Shown here piece after piece: positions 34,780 through 46,599 of a stretch of 64,000 nucleotides of DNA. Positions within the stretch are counted from its first letter, which is position 1. Every line of letters starts with the position of its first letter. Location of the stretch: contig JAECYW010000001.1 of the NCBI GenBank assembly GCA_023014335.1, positions 4,402,001 through 4,466,000 on the forward strand. The letters run 5' to 3'. This DNA comes from Galerina marginata (taxonomy: Eukaryota; Basidiomycota; Agaricomycetes; Agaricales; Galerinaceae). Under the pieces are notes generated by a model. That model searched no databases. It was given only the letters and a program-made list of their open reading frames with translations, and had not been told where the DNA came from. Both the position numbers and the translations under genes were made by a program.

Positions 34780-35304
34780 AGGTAGCCCCTTCCCTAGTTG
34801 ACAGATGAACATTTTGTAAAAATTGACCGAAATACCACAGTAATATCTGTAGTCCGAGTGCTCTTGAGTAGTAAAATGAACTAGTAAACAATTTGAAGTG
34901 CCAAATAGGGAACGGTGTCGTCGTATTAATAGTATCAACCTCGTCTGAACTGTCAACGGGTGCCAGTGGTTGGGAGATGTTGCTGAGCCGGCTCACGCCA
35001 AATTAGGCAGTTGCTTATGTGATGCACAGCCACACGTCACCCTCCACATCAACTTTCAAAACGAACGCCCTTGGAACACCCACTCTCAATCACTACACTG
35101 GCTCGAACAGTGAAAGCACCCAAAGCTCATGTTTATCCCTGATCCAAACTCGGCCAAGTCATGTCCGAATGACCTGTCCGAAACACCAACCACGGTCAAT
35201 GAGGCCAACTTCAACCTTGAAGGTAAGTAATTCAACCTATTCCAAACAGCCTTGCACATTTGTGCATCTGACACAATATTGAAGACAAACTTCAACCTTT
35301 TGTC
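34780..35304. other. Nothing recognised
   Basis: Small open frames only; none with a start, splice pair and family resemblance. Confidence 0.3.
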
Positions 35305-35424
35305 TGTTCCAAGCCCAACCAAAACCGTGCATACGTTCTTGTGCCAAACGCCCCGTACCGTGGCTGTTCCAAGCCCAATCGAAACCGTGCGTACGTTCTT
35401 GTGCCAAAGGCCCCATACCGTGAA
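35305..35424. repeat. Two tandem copies of a 60-bp unit
   Basis: 35305-35364 and 35365-35424 differ at only a few positions (tgttccaagcccaa ... cgttcttgtgccaaa). The period is divisible by three and the plus frame stays open through both, giving a repeated PSPxxTVxTFLCQ peptide, but no gene context supports translation. Confidence 0.6.
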
Positions 35425-35867
35425 ATGTGTTTTGGTCTGTAATTTATTCATTTGTCAAATTACCATCGCTAACCTCTCAGTAGAGAATCGGCCTGAGTGG
35501 ACCGTCATTAAGCAAGATTTAGACACCGTCAGAAAGTGTATTGACAGCGTGCAATGGAGTGGGCAAGAATGGGACCGTATTTATGGTGGGTTAATTGTTC
35601 ACGGGTATTATAATTTGACTGACCGGGTTGTTCGCCCCTCATAGAGATCTTGCTGGCTTGTCATGAAATTGAGGAAGAGATGAAGTCTCTGCAAAAGTGA
35701 AATGAGCACCATGGGAAGATATTCGTAGAAAGTAGCCGAGAAATTTAGTAGAACATGACAGCCGTTTAATTTGAAATTAATGGACCAAAATGTAAATCTT
35801 ATGAACCTATAAAACAGAATACCTGTGTGGTGCAACCAGGGATAATGGAAAGCAGAAAATATATGTA

Positions 35868-36165
35868 GGCTATATCACCTTTCATGATCATCTACCGGGA
35901 TGCTCATGGAAGAGACACAACAAGCTTAAAGCCCGCGCTTAGCGTTGGGAATATGATAGAAAGGGAGATTCGTTTCGTTACGCCAAATTCAACCAGAGAA
36001 GAAGTTTGAAGTCAGTTCACTAGTGATCCTCGAGCAGATACACGCAAGAACTGTTACATATTAAATAATCATCTTCCAGATCGCAATGAAAGTTATGCGG
36101 CAAAAAAGCAAAACAAGTCAAAGTCGTGTAGGTCTGAATCAGGTGCCAACGCGAGTTCAATGAGG
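35868..36165 (+). pseudogene. Decayed copy of the last exon and 3' flank of the 7TM gene
   Basis: 35868-36011 matches 37608-37751 (shared: tatcacc, atgatc.tctaccggg, catggaagagac, gatagaaagggagattc, acgccaaattcaa and the stop). Small changes at the start shift the frame. Similarity continues about 130 bp past the stop into the 3' flank. The first three exons are absent, so this is a truncated tandem duplicate about 1.7 kb upstream of the intact gene. Confidence 0.65.
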
Positions 36166-36681
36166 GACAATTAACTTATTAATAATGACTTTACAAGACT
36201 ATTAACATATACGTTTGTACGTATAAATCAGTTGATCATCGCTCTACTGATAGGTTGAATGGATGCCCTTGACGGTGCGGAATTTCAGCCGGGAGAATGA
36301 ATGAAACAAATGATCATCAGAACGGGGCCTTCTTCCATAGCACCATTTTTGAGACATCAGATTCGATGAAATCATGAACAGGCATAAATTTCGTACGAAT
36401 TCAATATCACTGCCATCATGATAGCCATGATAGTCGCATCATATTGCTGAAACCTCTTCTATCAGTCCGTCGAAGCAGACCCGATATTGCCTTGTTACCA
36501 TGTCCCGGACTCCCAGATTTTTTACTGTTAAATAGCCACCATCCTTATATTGAAGTTTCCCTGCCCCTTTATTTTTCACACCATCACCTCAATAACTACT
36601 TTCTAGCTGGGAGAGCTTATTCGGACCATTCGAACGAACCATCTACCCTGGAGTCCCCGTTTTACACGTCTGACCGCAATC

Positions 36682-37751
36682 ATGGACCAGGCCTATAATT
36701 TCAATCTCAAAAATTTATTGAAGTGTTTTGGGGGTATATGTGCTGCAATGGCTTACGTCGTCGTTCTTGCACTTTCCTACCTTTGCATCCATGCATTTGT
36801 AAAGGGGAAAGCATCATCCTGCTATTCAACACCGAAACGGCGGTTTAACATTCTCTATATAACCCTCCTTCTGTCGCTCAGTACTTTCACCATGATTGAG
36901 GAAACTTATGGCACGACAATGACACTTTTAACAGTGCAAAATGGCGCAGCATGGTACGCAAGTGGACCTGTCATTTTGCCGTTCACGGTTTGGGCTGCAG
37001 ATGGCTTCATGGTAAATAATTCTTTTAATCGATCCAGTCTATCGCCCAGCCTTTCCTTACAGATCTGGCGCTGCAAAGTACTTTATCAAGGTGTTTCTAC
37101 CAAGTATCAAATACTGTTAATCGGCGTTCTCTTGCTGCTTGCTTTGAGTTCGGTTGGTGAGCCTTACCAGTAACTATCGTAGCGCAATAACTCATGGTAA
37201 TAATTCAGGCGCTGGAATTATCTATCTAATCCCATTGTCACTGCATGCTGGGTCCTTTGCTAATCTTATCGCCCCGGTAGTATCAACTGCCTATATACTT
37301 GTGGCAACTGTCACGACAATCACTAATGTTATTCTTTCGGCTCTTATTGTTTTTCGCATTCTATATCACCAAAGGCATATCAAAAAAACACTGGGGACGT
37401 CACATACATCGATTTACTCCAGAATTATAGCCATGTGTATTGAGTCGTGCGCCTTGATTTCCATAGTCGCCGTGGTGTTTATGCTCATTTTGTTGAATGA
37501 TTTGCCTGGCTCGGAAGTTCCACTATACCTTCTCCCCCAAATCTGCGTGAGTACGTTTATTTTGTTCCCCAAAAGTATTCATTGAAGCGCTGAGTTTTCA
37601 TTGCTTGCAGACCATATCACCGCTTATGATCGTCTACCGGGTCGCACATGGAAGAGACGCTACAAGCATGGCGCCCTCACTTAGCGTTAACAACGTCATA
37701 GAAAGGGAGATTCAGTTCATTACGCCAAATTCAAGCGAAGGAGGAGTTTGA
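36682..37751 (+). CDS. Seven-transmembrane protein, 4 exons, 300 aa, intact
   Basis: Exons 36682-37011, 37063-37156, 37209-37546 and 37611-37751 join in phase with GT-AG introns. Hydrophobic segments fit seven membrane helices: residues about 17-37, 55-75, 92-110, 124-142, 153-172 (after LIPLSLHAGSF), 175-200 and 220-245. Motifs AADGFMIWRCKVLYQG at the exon 1/2 joint, YILVATVTTITNVILSALIV, IESCALISIV and TISPLMIVYRVAHGR near the end are those of a large Agaricomycete membrane-protein family of unknown ligand. The tail is soluble. A receptor role is often suggested for such proteins but is not shown. A truncated copy of its 3' end lies upstream. Confidence 0.85.
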
Positions 37752-39226
37752 AGTTAGTCAACTACTGATACTGGAGTAGATGCATGTACGAGTTGTTATC
37801 CATTATCTGCCCCCAGATTGCTATGTCATGTGGCCGGCGAAAGAATTCAAAATCGTGTAAAACAAGGTGGCAACGCGGGATGGGGGATGGGACAGCGGCT
37901 GGTGTAACTGTCGTATACGATTTTGTGCTATAAAATAGAGTAGGCGGAAGGTAGATGTGCTTACACCAGAGCCATTAGTCTAAAGAAATGAATGCCGAAA
38001 CAGCAATATCTCAAACTGAGAGCTAGACGGACGAATAGATAAATCTGCAAGGTCCAACGACCGCTGATAATTGCGGATGTGCCTGGAGTGTGCATCGATC
38101 GCATCCGGGAATCGAGACGCGTTGGCGTCGCGTCATCGGATTAGTCACGTGTTGCGAGTTGGGATCAATTTTCGCCTTCCCGCCCTCCAGAGTCCAATCA
38201 CCACTCTTCCGTGTCCGTTTCCTGCTTTGTGTGTTCGTTTCTCTATCTACGATTCTCTTTCGATCCTCTACAGGATGCATGTTAACTGGCAGCCTCTACT
38301 CATTGCGGAGCTTCGACGCTTTAAGGATCCAAACCACTTCGTTCGACAACGCGCACATGCTGCTCGTTTTTTCCAGCCTTCTTTACGATCTCTTTGATAT
38401 CGTAGCCGGCGTTCTGAGTTAATGTGAGCAATGATCTCTTTGGAATGAACGTTTTAGCTGACTTTGTCCAAGAAATACGGCTCATATCCCGGAGTTGCCC
38501 TGACACCAACCGCGAAAGTGCCGATTTTGCTCGTCAATGAAATGGGAACACGAGCTAGTGGGAGGATCAGGCAATTAGGTACGCATCTTAAGATCTACTT
38601 CTTCTGCTGAAGTCGATGCTGAGGCCACTTTTTCGCGTTCTTTAGCTGACTGTCGACGTTTTTTCTGTCGATTCCAATATCGACGCTTCGCCTGCCACCT
38701 CTGCACCTCAAGCACCAGATTCCTGCATTCGACGCGCGCTCTCCGCCCCTTTACTCAAGTTCTAGCCTCAGGCTTGCCCACCCCACGCTCTGCAACGGGG
38801 AGAAAGGTCCCAGTCGCACCGTGCATTTTCGTCATCTCCTGAATGTACTCTACCCACCGGCTTCTCGACCGCCTTTCGACCTCCTCCTTTGAGCGTCTGC
38901 CACGAGATATGCCACCATCACCATAATGTTCGACCGCCACATCGATTCGTCTACTGAATCTTTTGCATCGAGTGGGATCTGCACGACCTGCTCGCGATTT
39001 GTCATCGCCACTCCTACATCGTCTGACTTCCGGGCAATGGCGAGCATCTTCTACGACCTGGTTCCGTGCCCTCTTCCTCCGTCTTCTCGTAGACGTGTAT
39101 CAGGTGCAGGCCTGCTCTCCACTCGCTCCCTTCAAAGCCAGAGCTAGAGCAAACCCATACTGGCCGCGGGCGTTATCGTCGCCGCCCTTATCGCTGTTGC
39201 ATCCGCTCTCCTTCCCTGCACGACCT
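37752..39226. other. Nothing recognised
   Basis: No frame has family resemblance. The sequence becomes GC-richer from about 38,600. Confidence 0.35.
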
Positions 39227-40425
39227 GTGCTGTCGTGCTGCGCATCCAGTCGCGCCGCAGAACCTCGTCATCGTCGCTGATGGAGGAGTTGGCCCACAGG
39301 AGGAGTTTTCTTCACATTGGCGGGTGCAGGCTTATCAAGGGATGGGTGACGGGGCGGGCTGGGGGAAGCTGGTGCTGCTGTGCGTCGGGGCTGAGGTTAC
39401 GACTGGTACTGGTACCGGTACCGGTCCTGTCGGTGGGCGAACGAAATTAATCCCCGTGCCGTCGCAGCAACACTCACCGTTGCCGCATCTATCTACCCAG
39501 CACCTCAGCTGTGCCGTCGTGCTGTTGGTAGTGCCCATCCAACCGCACCGCAGGACCTCGTCATCGTTACTGATGGAGGGGTTGCCTGTGTTGAAAGAGT
39601 TCTCGTTGCGTTGGCGGGCGCGGGCGTCTGAAGGGATGGAGGAGCAGAGGGGATGTGCGATAGGGCTGAGCTGAGCGGGGTGCTGCTGCTATAATGCTGG
39701 ACTGAAGCTGGCGTCGATGCCGGTGCCGGTAGGCAGGCGGGCATGAGAGGAGAGGGAGGGGAGGGGGAAGAGGAGAAAGGACCTGAAGTTCGCTACGTCA
39801 ACGCATATATCGAACCCGCGCCCGCGACTGCGGACCGGCCATCTTTGTCCTCAAGCCGTCGTTACAGCCCTTACCGCTGCCATACCCACCCGCGATTGGA
39901 GGGGGCCAGGGCAGGGGTAGCTGGTACGCCGATGCTGGCACCGATATTGGTACCGTCGGCGGGTCGGGCGAGCGGACTCGCTACGCAGGCAGGGGGAAGA
40001 AGGGGGAGGGTGAGAGTGAGGGGATGGGAAGACAGGCGCAATGGAACGGGGCGGGGCGGAGTGGGCAAGCTAGGAAGGAGGAAGCGAATGAAGAGGCGTC
40101 TCTGTCGTTCAAATACGAGGTCGACGCATACATTCACCCCGGATGCTGCTGGATTTTTCAATCCGCCGTCGCAGCCCTCACCCGCTGCCACTCTCATCCA
40201 CCCTCCCGTCACCTCAACCCCGCTCCGTTGGCGGGTGTGTAATAAGCGTCTTCTCCCGCCATCTCTGCTCCTCTGTCAATCCCTCACCGCTGCGCAGCCC
40301 TCCTCCCGCCACACGCCTCGAGCTGCCCATCCAGCCGCGCGGTGGTAGCATGTCATCGTTGCTGATGGTGCAGTTGCCATTCTAACGATGGGCTTTCGTC
40401 GAGTGGACGGGTGTGATGGAGTGGG
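39227..40425. repeat. GC-rich degenerate tandem repeat block
   Basis: Related units occur at about 39227-39360, 39512-39645 and 40312-40425; each holds gccgtcgtgctg-like sequence, cc(a/c)gcgcc, cctcgtcatcgt, gctgatgg.g.agttg and a later gcgggtg/gacgggtg. A short ggtactggtaccggtaccgg run lies at 39,406-39,425. The open frames here are by-products of high GC content. Confidence 0.5.
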
Positions 40426-43400
40426 GGGACGGGTAGGGGTGGAGGGAGGGGGAAAGGGAGGCGGGAGGGAGGGCGGGAGGGTGCGCGATGTGGAGGTATG
40501 CAGCGGGAGAGGGAGGTGCGGTGGGTTAGGGCGCGGAGGATGGGACGTGATGGAGCAGGGACCTGCTACAGCGTTGGGCCGGTACTGGTGCCAGCGGTAG
40601 GCAGGGCGTGTTTGTGGACTGGGAAAGAAGAGGAGGAGGAGGAGGGGCAGGAGGGAAGAATGTTTTCGTCATACGAAAGTCAGTGACGTATGCTCCGGGG
40701 CGGACGATTAGCGAGGCGGGGTGCGGCGTGCTCGTTTGGTTTACTACCCAGGGAGGAGGGAGAAGACGAAGACAAATACGTGATGTCAGCCACCTACCTT
40801 TCCTCTCGACCGCACTCTCACCTGTCAACGCATAGATCCACCACTCCCGCGCCGCCGGCTGATGCTGCTGCTGCAGGCAGATACACCGTTTGGGTCTTCG
40901 AGTCACAAGCTAGCAGCGCCAGCCTGGCAGCTGCGAACCCAGAGGGAGATCCTGCGCATACAGGTTGAAAGGGGAAGGATGAATGCTCCCTGACGTTCCC
41001 TGCTCGCTCTCGCCTCTGCCGACGACGACGTCATCGTCATCATCGTCGTCCGCTCAGTGCTAATCACCAATTACGCTAGCACGGCTCCCTCACATTGCAC
41101 CCTCCCTCAGTGCCCCTTAGGCCTTAGTGCCTGTGCTGCGCCAGCGCCAGCGCCCCCGTACCCTTCAAGCCAACCTCAAGCAGCACCCTCCCCCCTTCCT
41201 GCCGGCGGAGAATCTGCGTGTCATTTGGTCCTGCAGCACCAGTAGGCATATCCTTACCGCAGGAGTAGGAGCAGCTTCAACAGCTGCCCCCGCGGCTGCG
41301 TCCTCCTGAAGCGCTGCTACTGCTACGTGGTCATATGGCGGAAGTTGACCCGCGCGGTGTGTTGCTGCTGCTAGGCCCTCGCCACGTCACGGCTTCTATT
41401 GATGTTTCTTGGCTGGAGCTTCGGAGGGGGCTTGGGGGGTGAGGACGGGCGCGGACGGCGCTGCGAAATCACTCGAGTACTTGATATACGATTTCGATTT
41501 CGATAGCGAGCGAGGGTGGGTGTGACATCGATTTCGATTCACGCCTTTCTGCGTCGTCAAGCGGGAATCGGGCCTTAGCTCCTTCCTCCCTGCTGGAGTT
41601 GACTCTAAACGGATGTTGGACGGACTAGGTTACGAGTGCTCTGTGCGAAGATGAACGAACCCTCACGTCTGTGATGCGCTGTTAGTTAACAAATTCCTAG
41701 GCAACCTTCGTTAGCGAGTTTTTCGGGAGATGATTTTGTGACATTGCAAACGGACGATGGTTCCAAGGGCCCAACAACAAGAACATAACAATCGAGCACA
41801 AGTTATGCATCAATACAAGTAGAAGCGTGTTCGAGAGTCAGATAACTGTATGGATTATCGCTGGAACAGAGATAAAGAAATCAAATTATATCAGGGACAT
41901 GTTGTTCAGTCAGCTTGGCCGCCATTAATGCCTTTTTTCGTGCAGATTCCTCTATCACTGTTCTATAGCTTGACAGAAGCGAAAATGCGTCTGAGATGTA
42001 GGTCAGGAATTGGGCGCGACAAGCATTAATGGCGGCCAAGGATAGAACGTCACTAGATAGGTGGACAATATGATAATCGATGATGAAAGAGAGTGGATAG
42101 GGTAATGCCGTTTTTTGGATATTCGCGAAAGGTTGCCAGTAAAACGTAGTACGGGAGGATACTATCCCGTGAGAACTGAGAACCGGAACACTGAAGTGAA
42201 GGCCTATCCGTAACCAGTGACGTGTATTTAAAGCCAACCGGCTTGCTCGAATGATCTTATAAGAAATTTCTTCAAAATCGTAAAATCACATAAGAACGAG
42301 CCTGGGTCAGTGGTCACGAATAAGAGAAATGGAGCCAGAAGAAATGGAGGGATAGAAATACAGGAATTAGGAACACAAGATTGAGAATTACGGCGCCGAG
42401 GTCAGGGCCTAAACTAGACCGGGATGTGTCCAGAGGAAATGGCCGACATTCACAACCGATTCGAAGAAGGTAGTCACCGCTTACAAAATTTCTTGTGGCA
42501 AACCATCGAGACGAGGGCAAGAAAGGCGAGTATGCTTCAGCCACCTATGAAAGAGGACGAGGAAATGAATGAGAAAAATGGGATGAGCTGAAAGGCTGGA
42601 AGAAGCATACGGGAGGGTATTATCCGTTGAAGACTGAGAAGTGAGGTCCAAGATGAGAAGGACGTGCATCGAAGGTTTTTCGAATTTATGTAATGGGCTG
42701 GCTGAAACCATGCCATAATTCAAGAACGGAAATGAAACATAAATCATCAATAGAACTCGCTGATATGAGGAAGACTGGAGACCGTATGTGAACGCCTCCC
42801 CATGATTCACAGGTGCTTCCAGTTCTAGATTCAAGTACGTTTCGGTAGAGAGAAATCCATAATGGATCAATGAGGTTAGTAACCGTCCGAACGCCGAAGG
42901 AATGGCCAGATGGGACGTCAGCGGGGTATTGAGGTGGAAGTTAGAACGGCGGGAAGAGTGGATTGAGAGCTCGCCGCTCAAGTAAGCTCCGGCCGATAAA
43001 CAAGCAAAAGTTCTCCGCGCTGACAACCCAAGAGTAAAAGGAAACCAGAAAAGACGCAAAACATGTTTGGAAAGAGTCCTTAAAGCACAGGAGCGATCGT
43101 GGGACTAGACGTTCGCAAACACTAGCAATACCATCCAATTCTCCAGAGGTAACTGCGGAAACCTAGACAAGGAGAGGTAAGACATACGATATCAACTGCC
43201 AGACAAAAGTCTTCTCCAGCAGTCATCTATTTGTCCTAGGTCAAACAAGGCAACGAAGGAGCAAGAAAAAAAAGAAAAACTCACGATAGAGAAAAGGTCT
43301 AAAACCTGGTAAATCCGTCTCAAATCCTCCAGCTTACAGTCCCTCGGCGGAATCGCAATTCTTCCACAAAAGTCGGATCACAGGAGAATGTTCTGCGGAG

Positions 43401-43631
43401 AGAATAAGAGCCAATGAGACGGTAGAGCTTAGGAAGCAGTGTTAGCCACGGAAATTAAGCCTGCGCAGCATGAGCTCGGCGATGGATGAATAGCACTCTG
43501 ATTGCCGTCTTTGATGACTCGACGACGAGGTGAAGTCGGCAGAAGCAGAGTGGAGGCAGAAGCAGCGTGAGGGTGCAGTGTTGATCTCTTGTGGAGGCGA
43601 AGGGCGTCAGAGGTCGAGCTCGCTTTAGTGC
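40426..43631. other. Gene-poor stretch
   Basis: GC-rich to about 41,480, with gacgacgacgtcatcgtcatc-type triplet runs near 41,000-41,050. From 41,880 to 43,140 long minus frames exist (192 aa at 43059-42481) but have no start context or family; short words such as tacgggagg.ta.tatcc recur at 42,150 and 42,608, suggesting repeat-derived sequence. Confidence 0.35.
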
Positions 43632-43713
43632 TTGGGCAACGTGGAGGATGTCGAGCAGCCTGTTATCAACGTTGATCAAGAGAATTCAGATAAATTCCCA
43701 CGGATATTTTTAG
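43632..43713. repeat. Dispersed module copy 3 of 3
   Basis: It shares gggcaacgtggaggatgtcg, agcagcctgttatcaacgtt, gatcaa and cccacg with the modules at 28636 and 33108. It lies about 190 bp beyond the stop of the secreted repeat-peptide gene. Confidence 0.4.
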
Positions 43714-43899
43714 ATATCTCAATGAGATTCCGCTCAGTGGACTTTGTTTCTATGTGCATCAAATCTTTCTTCATGGGATCAAACACTGAGAGGAAATTTG
43801 AAATATTACTTCCATTCATGAACACATAATTAAATATCCGTATTCCAGCCACAAATCGTCCCCTCGCCATTCCCATCCTCCCAAAAAAAATCGGAAGAA

Positions 43900-44626
43900 T
43901 CAATGTATCGCATTTGCGGCAGCACCAGTAACCTTCGACTCCACCTTCGAGAGGGTCGTCGCCGCCTTGCCAACTCCAGGAATAAACTTGCCGACCTTCG
44001 CCACACCCCCCGAGACGGTGGACATGGCTTTCAGGTCGAATTTTACGAGGCCTTTGGCTGCTTTCTTCAATTTTGAAAAGAACCCCCTGCGATGGATTGC
44101 ATTGGCACCCGCGTTGGTGAGAGGCGATTCGGCTTTAGCCGCCAGCCCGACGCCTTTTCCCACTCCCGGGATGAATGTGGTGGCTTTGGACACGGCTCCT
44201 GAGGCGGCAGACGCTACTCTCAGGTCGACCTTCGCGAGGCCTTTACCCGCTTTCGCGAGATCGTGCCCGAGACTTTTGAAGAAGCCCCTGCCCTCGGGGT
44301 CGGAATTATCGAACTCATCGCGCTATATTTGCCGTATCCCGTCAGTTCAGAACGTTGGGTGGAGTAGTAGTTCATAGACACACCGCAAAATAGTCGTCCT
44401 CTGTGTGGAGCTCCCGATCGAATAAGGAAGGCGAGCGCTCAAAGATGCCGTCGGACTCGTAATCGTAGGAGCGCTCAACCAAACTTGCACAAAAAAGTTA
44501 ATACGGTGTGTCAATGTATGACGACAATACCTACTTTGATCCGAGCTCTGGTAGAGGCGCAGATGCAACGAGGCTAATGGACAGGCAGAAGAAAATGAGA
44601 GAAAGGAGACCAGTTCGGGACATCAT
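43900..44626 (-). CDS. Secreted two-repeat peptide precursor with Kex2-like sites (3 exons, 204 aa)
   Basis: Exons 44626-44535, 44483-44384 and 44322-43900 join in phase with GT-AG introns. Residues 1-23 are a strong signal peptide (hydrophobic core LLSLIFFCLSISLV, cut after ASA). Residues 24-76 are an acidic propeptide ending EGR. Residues 77-141 and 144-204 are two homologous repeats separated by Arg-Arg (142-143). Each starts GFF, continues with a Lys/Ala/Leu amphipathic stretch, has KGL.K.DL, then FIPGVGK, and ends ANAIH; the second ends exactly at the stop. Basic residues directly before both GFF starts suggest cleavage by a Kex2-type protease, releasing two ~61-65-residue cationic peptides. 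The composition resembles membrane-active helical peptides, but activity and target are inference. A TATA box lies upstream. I know no named family. Confidence 0.75.
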
Positions 44627-44741
44627 GATATATATGATATCTGGGTGGTAGGTTGGTTTAAACGACCAGCGTTGGCGATTGCAAGGAATGGGATGGGTGT
44701 GAAGACCGGCTTCGACTGAGTATAATGGGCTGCTCCCTCGC

Positions 44742-44749
44742 TTTTTATA
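44742..44749 (-). promoter_or_regulatory. TATA box of the secreted repeat-peptide gene
   Basis: Minus-strand TATAAAAA lies about 115-125 bases upstream of the ATG at 44626, in front of a leader without ATG. This supports the chosen start. Confidence 0.6.
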
Positions 44750-45640
44750 ACCTACAGCTTTGATCGAAGTCCTATCCATCGGCTGCGAGCCGTACGGGGA
44801 CTAAAATTGCAGATGCGGTGTGGATTCCGTTGCACGCCGAATTCCGTTGCCATACTCGAGCTTGCCCCAGCCTTCAAGTTGGAATGGGGATTTTCTTAAT
44901 AGAGAAATATTGCGAAGGAATAGCCCAACCGCTGAATCAGGCAGTCGACTAGATCTCGGGATCCTAGTGGTAGTAAACACGGACATCGCCCAAAACGGAT
45001 GGATACTTGACGAGGAGGTGGTATGATGGAATTTGGGATAGACCGTGTTATACCGAGTCCCGAGTGTTCATAATAAAGATAGAAATAACTCTACGCAGCT
45101 CTGATGATAAAGGATTGTTTCTTCGATTTTTTGTCAATCCAAAGCATAATAGAGATACACCCGTGTCCAATCTTCGTGTAGTTCAAACATTCACATTGAT
45201 TGTAGAATATTCATGCTAAACTGATAGGTAGTCTACTCGAGGCGCCAAATCTTCGGCTCTCCGAGTAATGTTCAACCACCTTGTGAACGTGGATACCACC
45301 TTCAATTGTTTTCGTTGTAGTCCTGTCGGATATTTCGTGGAATTCGAATACATCAGTCGTCTGGGAAACTCAGTGACTCAGAGTTAATTCTGATTCAAGA
45401 AATAGGACACATACGATAGTTGTCTCGTTGCCGAAGCCATGCTGGGTTGAACTGATTAGATGTCCCTTTTTTAGCGTAAAGGGGTAATGAAAATGCTCAC
45501 CTTGGTGTTAATTCGTGAAGGCATTTGTCCAAAGAGAACATTGGCCGATGTACCGCCAGCTGAGTCCGTTAAGCCATTCCATCCCGAACGGGCATTCAAC
45601 CTGATAAGTTGACGTGAAAGTGCAATGGAGGAATATACCG
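44750..45640. other. Nothing recognised
   Basis: Only short frames without family resemblance. Confidence 0.3.
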
Positions 45641-45654
45641 CGAGCGTACATACG

Positions 45655-46404
45655 TGCATAAAAGCGAATTGGTGCAGAGCTTAGAGAGTGCGAGGTCGAA
45701 CACGAAGTTTCTACAGAAATAATCGATTAGTATCGGCACAGAGAAACCCATTTTAATATTTCTGACACATTTGTCGTCTGGAAGAGTGAGTATACGGATA
45801 TGTTTAGAGGATAGGGTTACCGGTAGTGTTTGCCAACTTACCAGGGAAAGAAGGAAAATGATGACGTCTGCGAGAGCAAAAAGAGCAGTAAGAGAACCAG
45901 TCTGCACCGTCACTGGTAAGAAAAGCGTAGAAACATGTCAACATTCAATATCAAAGCAGTACGATCAAGAGAATGAACGCACATAGGATGATCCTTGTTA
46001 TTTGATCGTCGGTAGACTTGATTCCCGTCCTTCGTCGAATCTTCGATAAAACAATACAGCGCCAAAACTGGTTCAAGGCAGAGGAAAACACACCAGAGAC
46101 CACGATAGCGACAAAGCAACGAGAACATCTGCTAAAGCCGAGGACACCAGCCAAATGATCAGGGCAGGTTCTACACCTTGTAATTTGGCACGTTCGCGAA
46201 TAATGATGTTCAAAACACCAACCGCCGAGCCACCAACTGGTTGGGAGATTTAAGCTAGGTGCCGTCGGTCTAAGTATTTAGATATTTGAACGTACTGAAA
46301 GAGCATGCGGCAAAGAACACGATTACAAGCGGCATGAGCCAAGACCCACTGACGATTTTAACCCGCCACGCGATGAAAAATTGGACTGGTGTTGAAATCA
46401 TGAC
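45655..46404 (-). CDS. DUF6534-like multipass membrane protein; 5' part unresolved, last exon one base out of phase
   Basis: Exons 46404-46296, 46236-46094, 46040-45983 and 45912-45842 join in phase and give FFIAWRVKIVSGSWLMPLVI, VSSALADVLVALSLSWSL, RRTGIKSTDDQITRIIL and VQTGSLTALFALADVIIFLL. This order (FFAWRV, then ALADV with L.W.L, then RTG..STD, then TG.LTALFAL.DV) is the signature of the DUF6534 fungal 7TM family. The expected end, NFVFDLALSKLCTNSLLCT, is present at about 45,715-45,660, but the splice from the GTAAGT donor at 45841 arrives one base out of frame. The first helices should lie between 46,410 and 47,500 and were not recognised. The gene is either recently broken or has an unusual splice. 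Confidence 0.6.
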
Positions 46405-46599
46405 CTGTACCCTCGATATTAGATCGAAACTCGTCGAAGTGGGCAAACAGTTGGACTTACAGTGACAATGGGATCTAAGAACCTTTCATGAGCATCTTCT
46501 GGAAAGAATCTCGTAGTGCTTACCTGGTATTATCACTGCAGAATACAAACACTGTTGGTCGTCTCACAGGACTCCGTGAAAGGATAGCACTCACTTATT

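Noticed and set aside
38023..41309. Many overlapping frames, some over 100 codons
   Set aside because: High GC content lowers stop frequency in all frames; the block is repetitive and no frame has a recognisable domain.
41881..43138. Minus-strand frames of 118 and 192 codons
   Set aside because: No family resemblance, and short repeated words suggest repeat-derived noncoding DNA.
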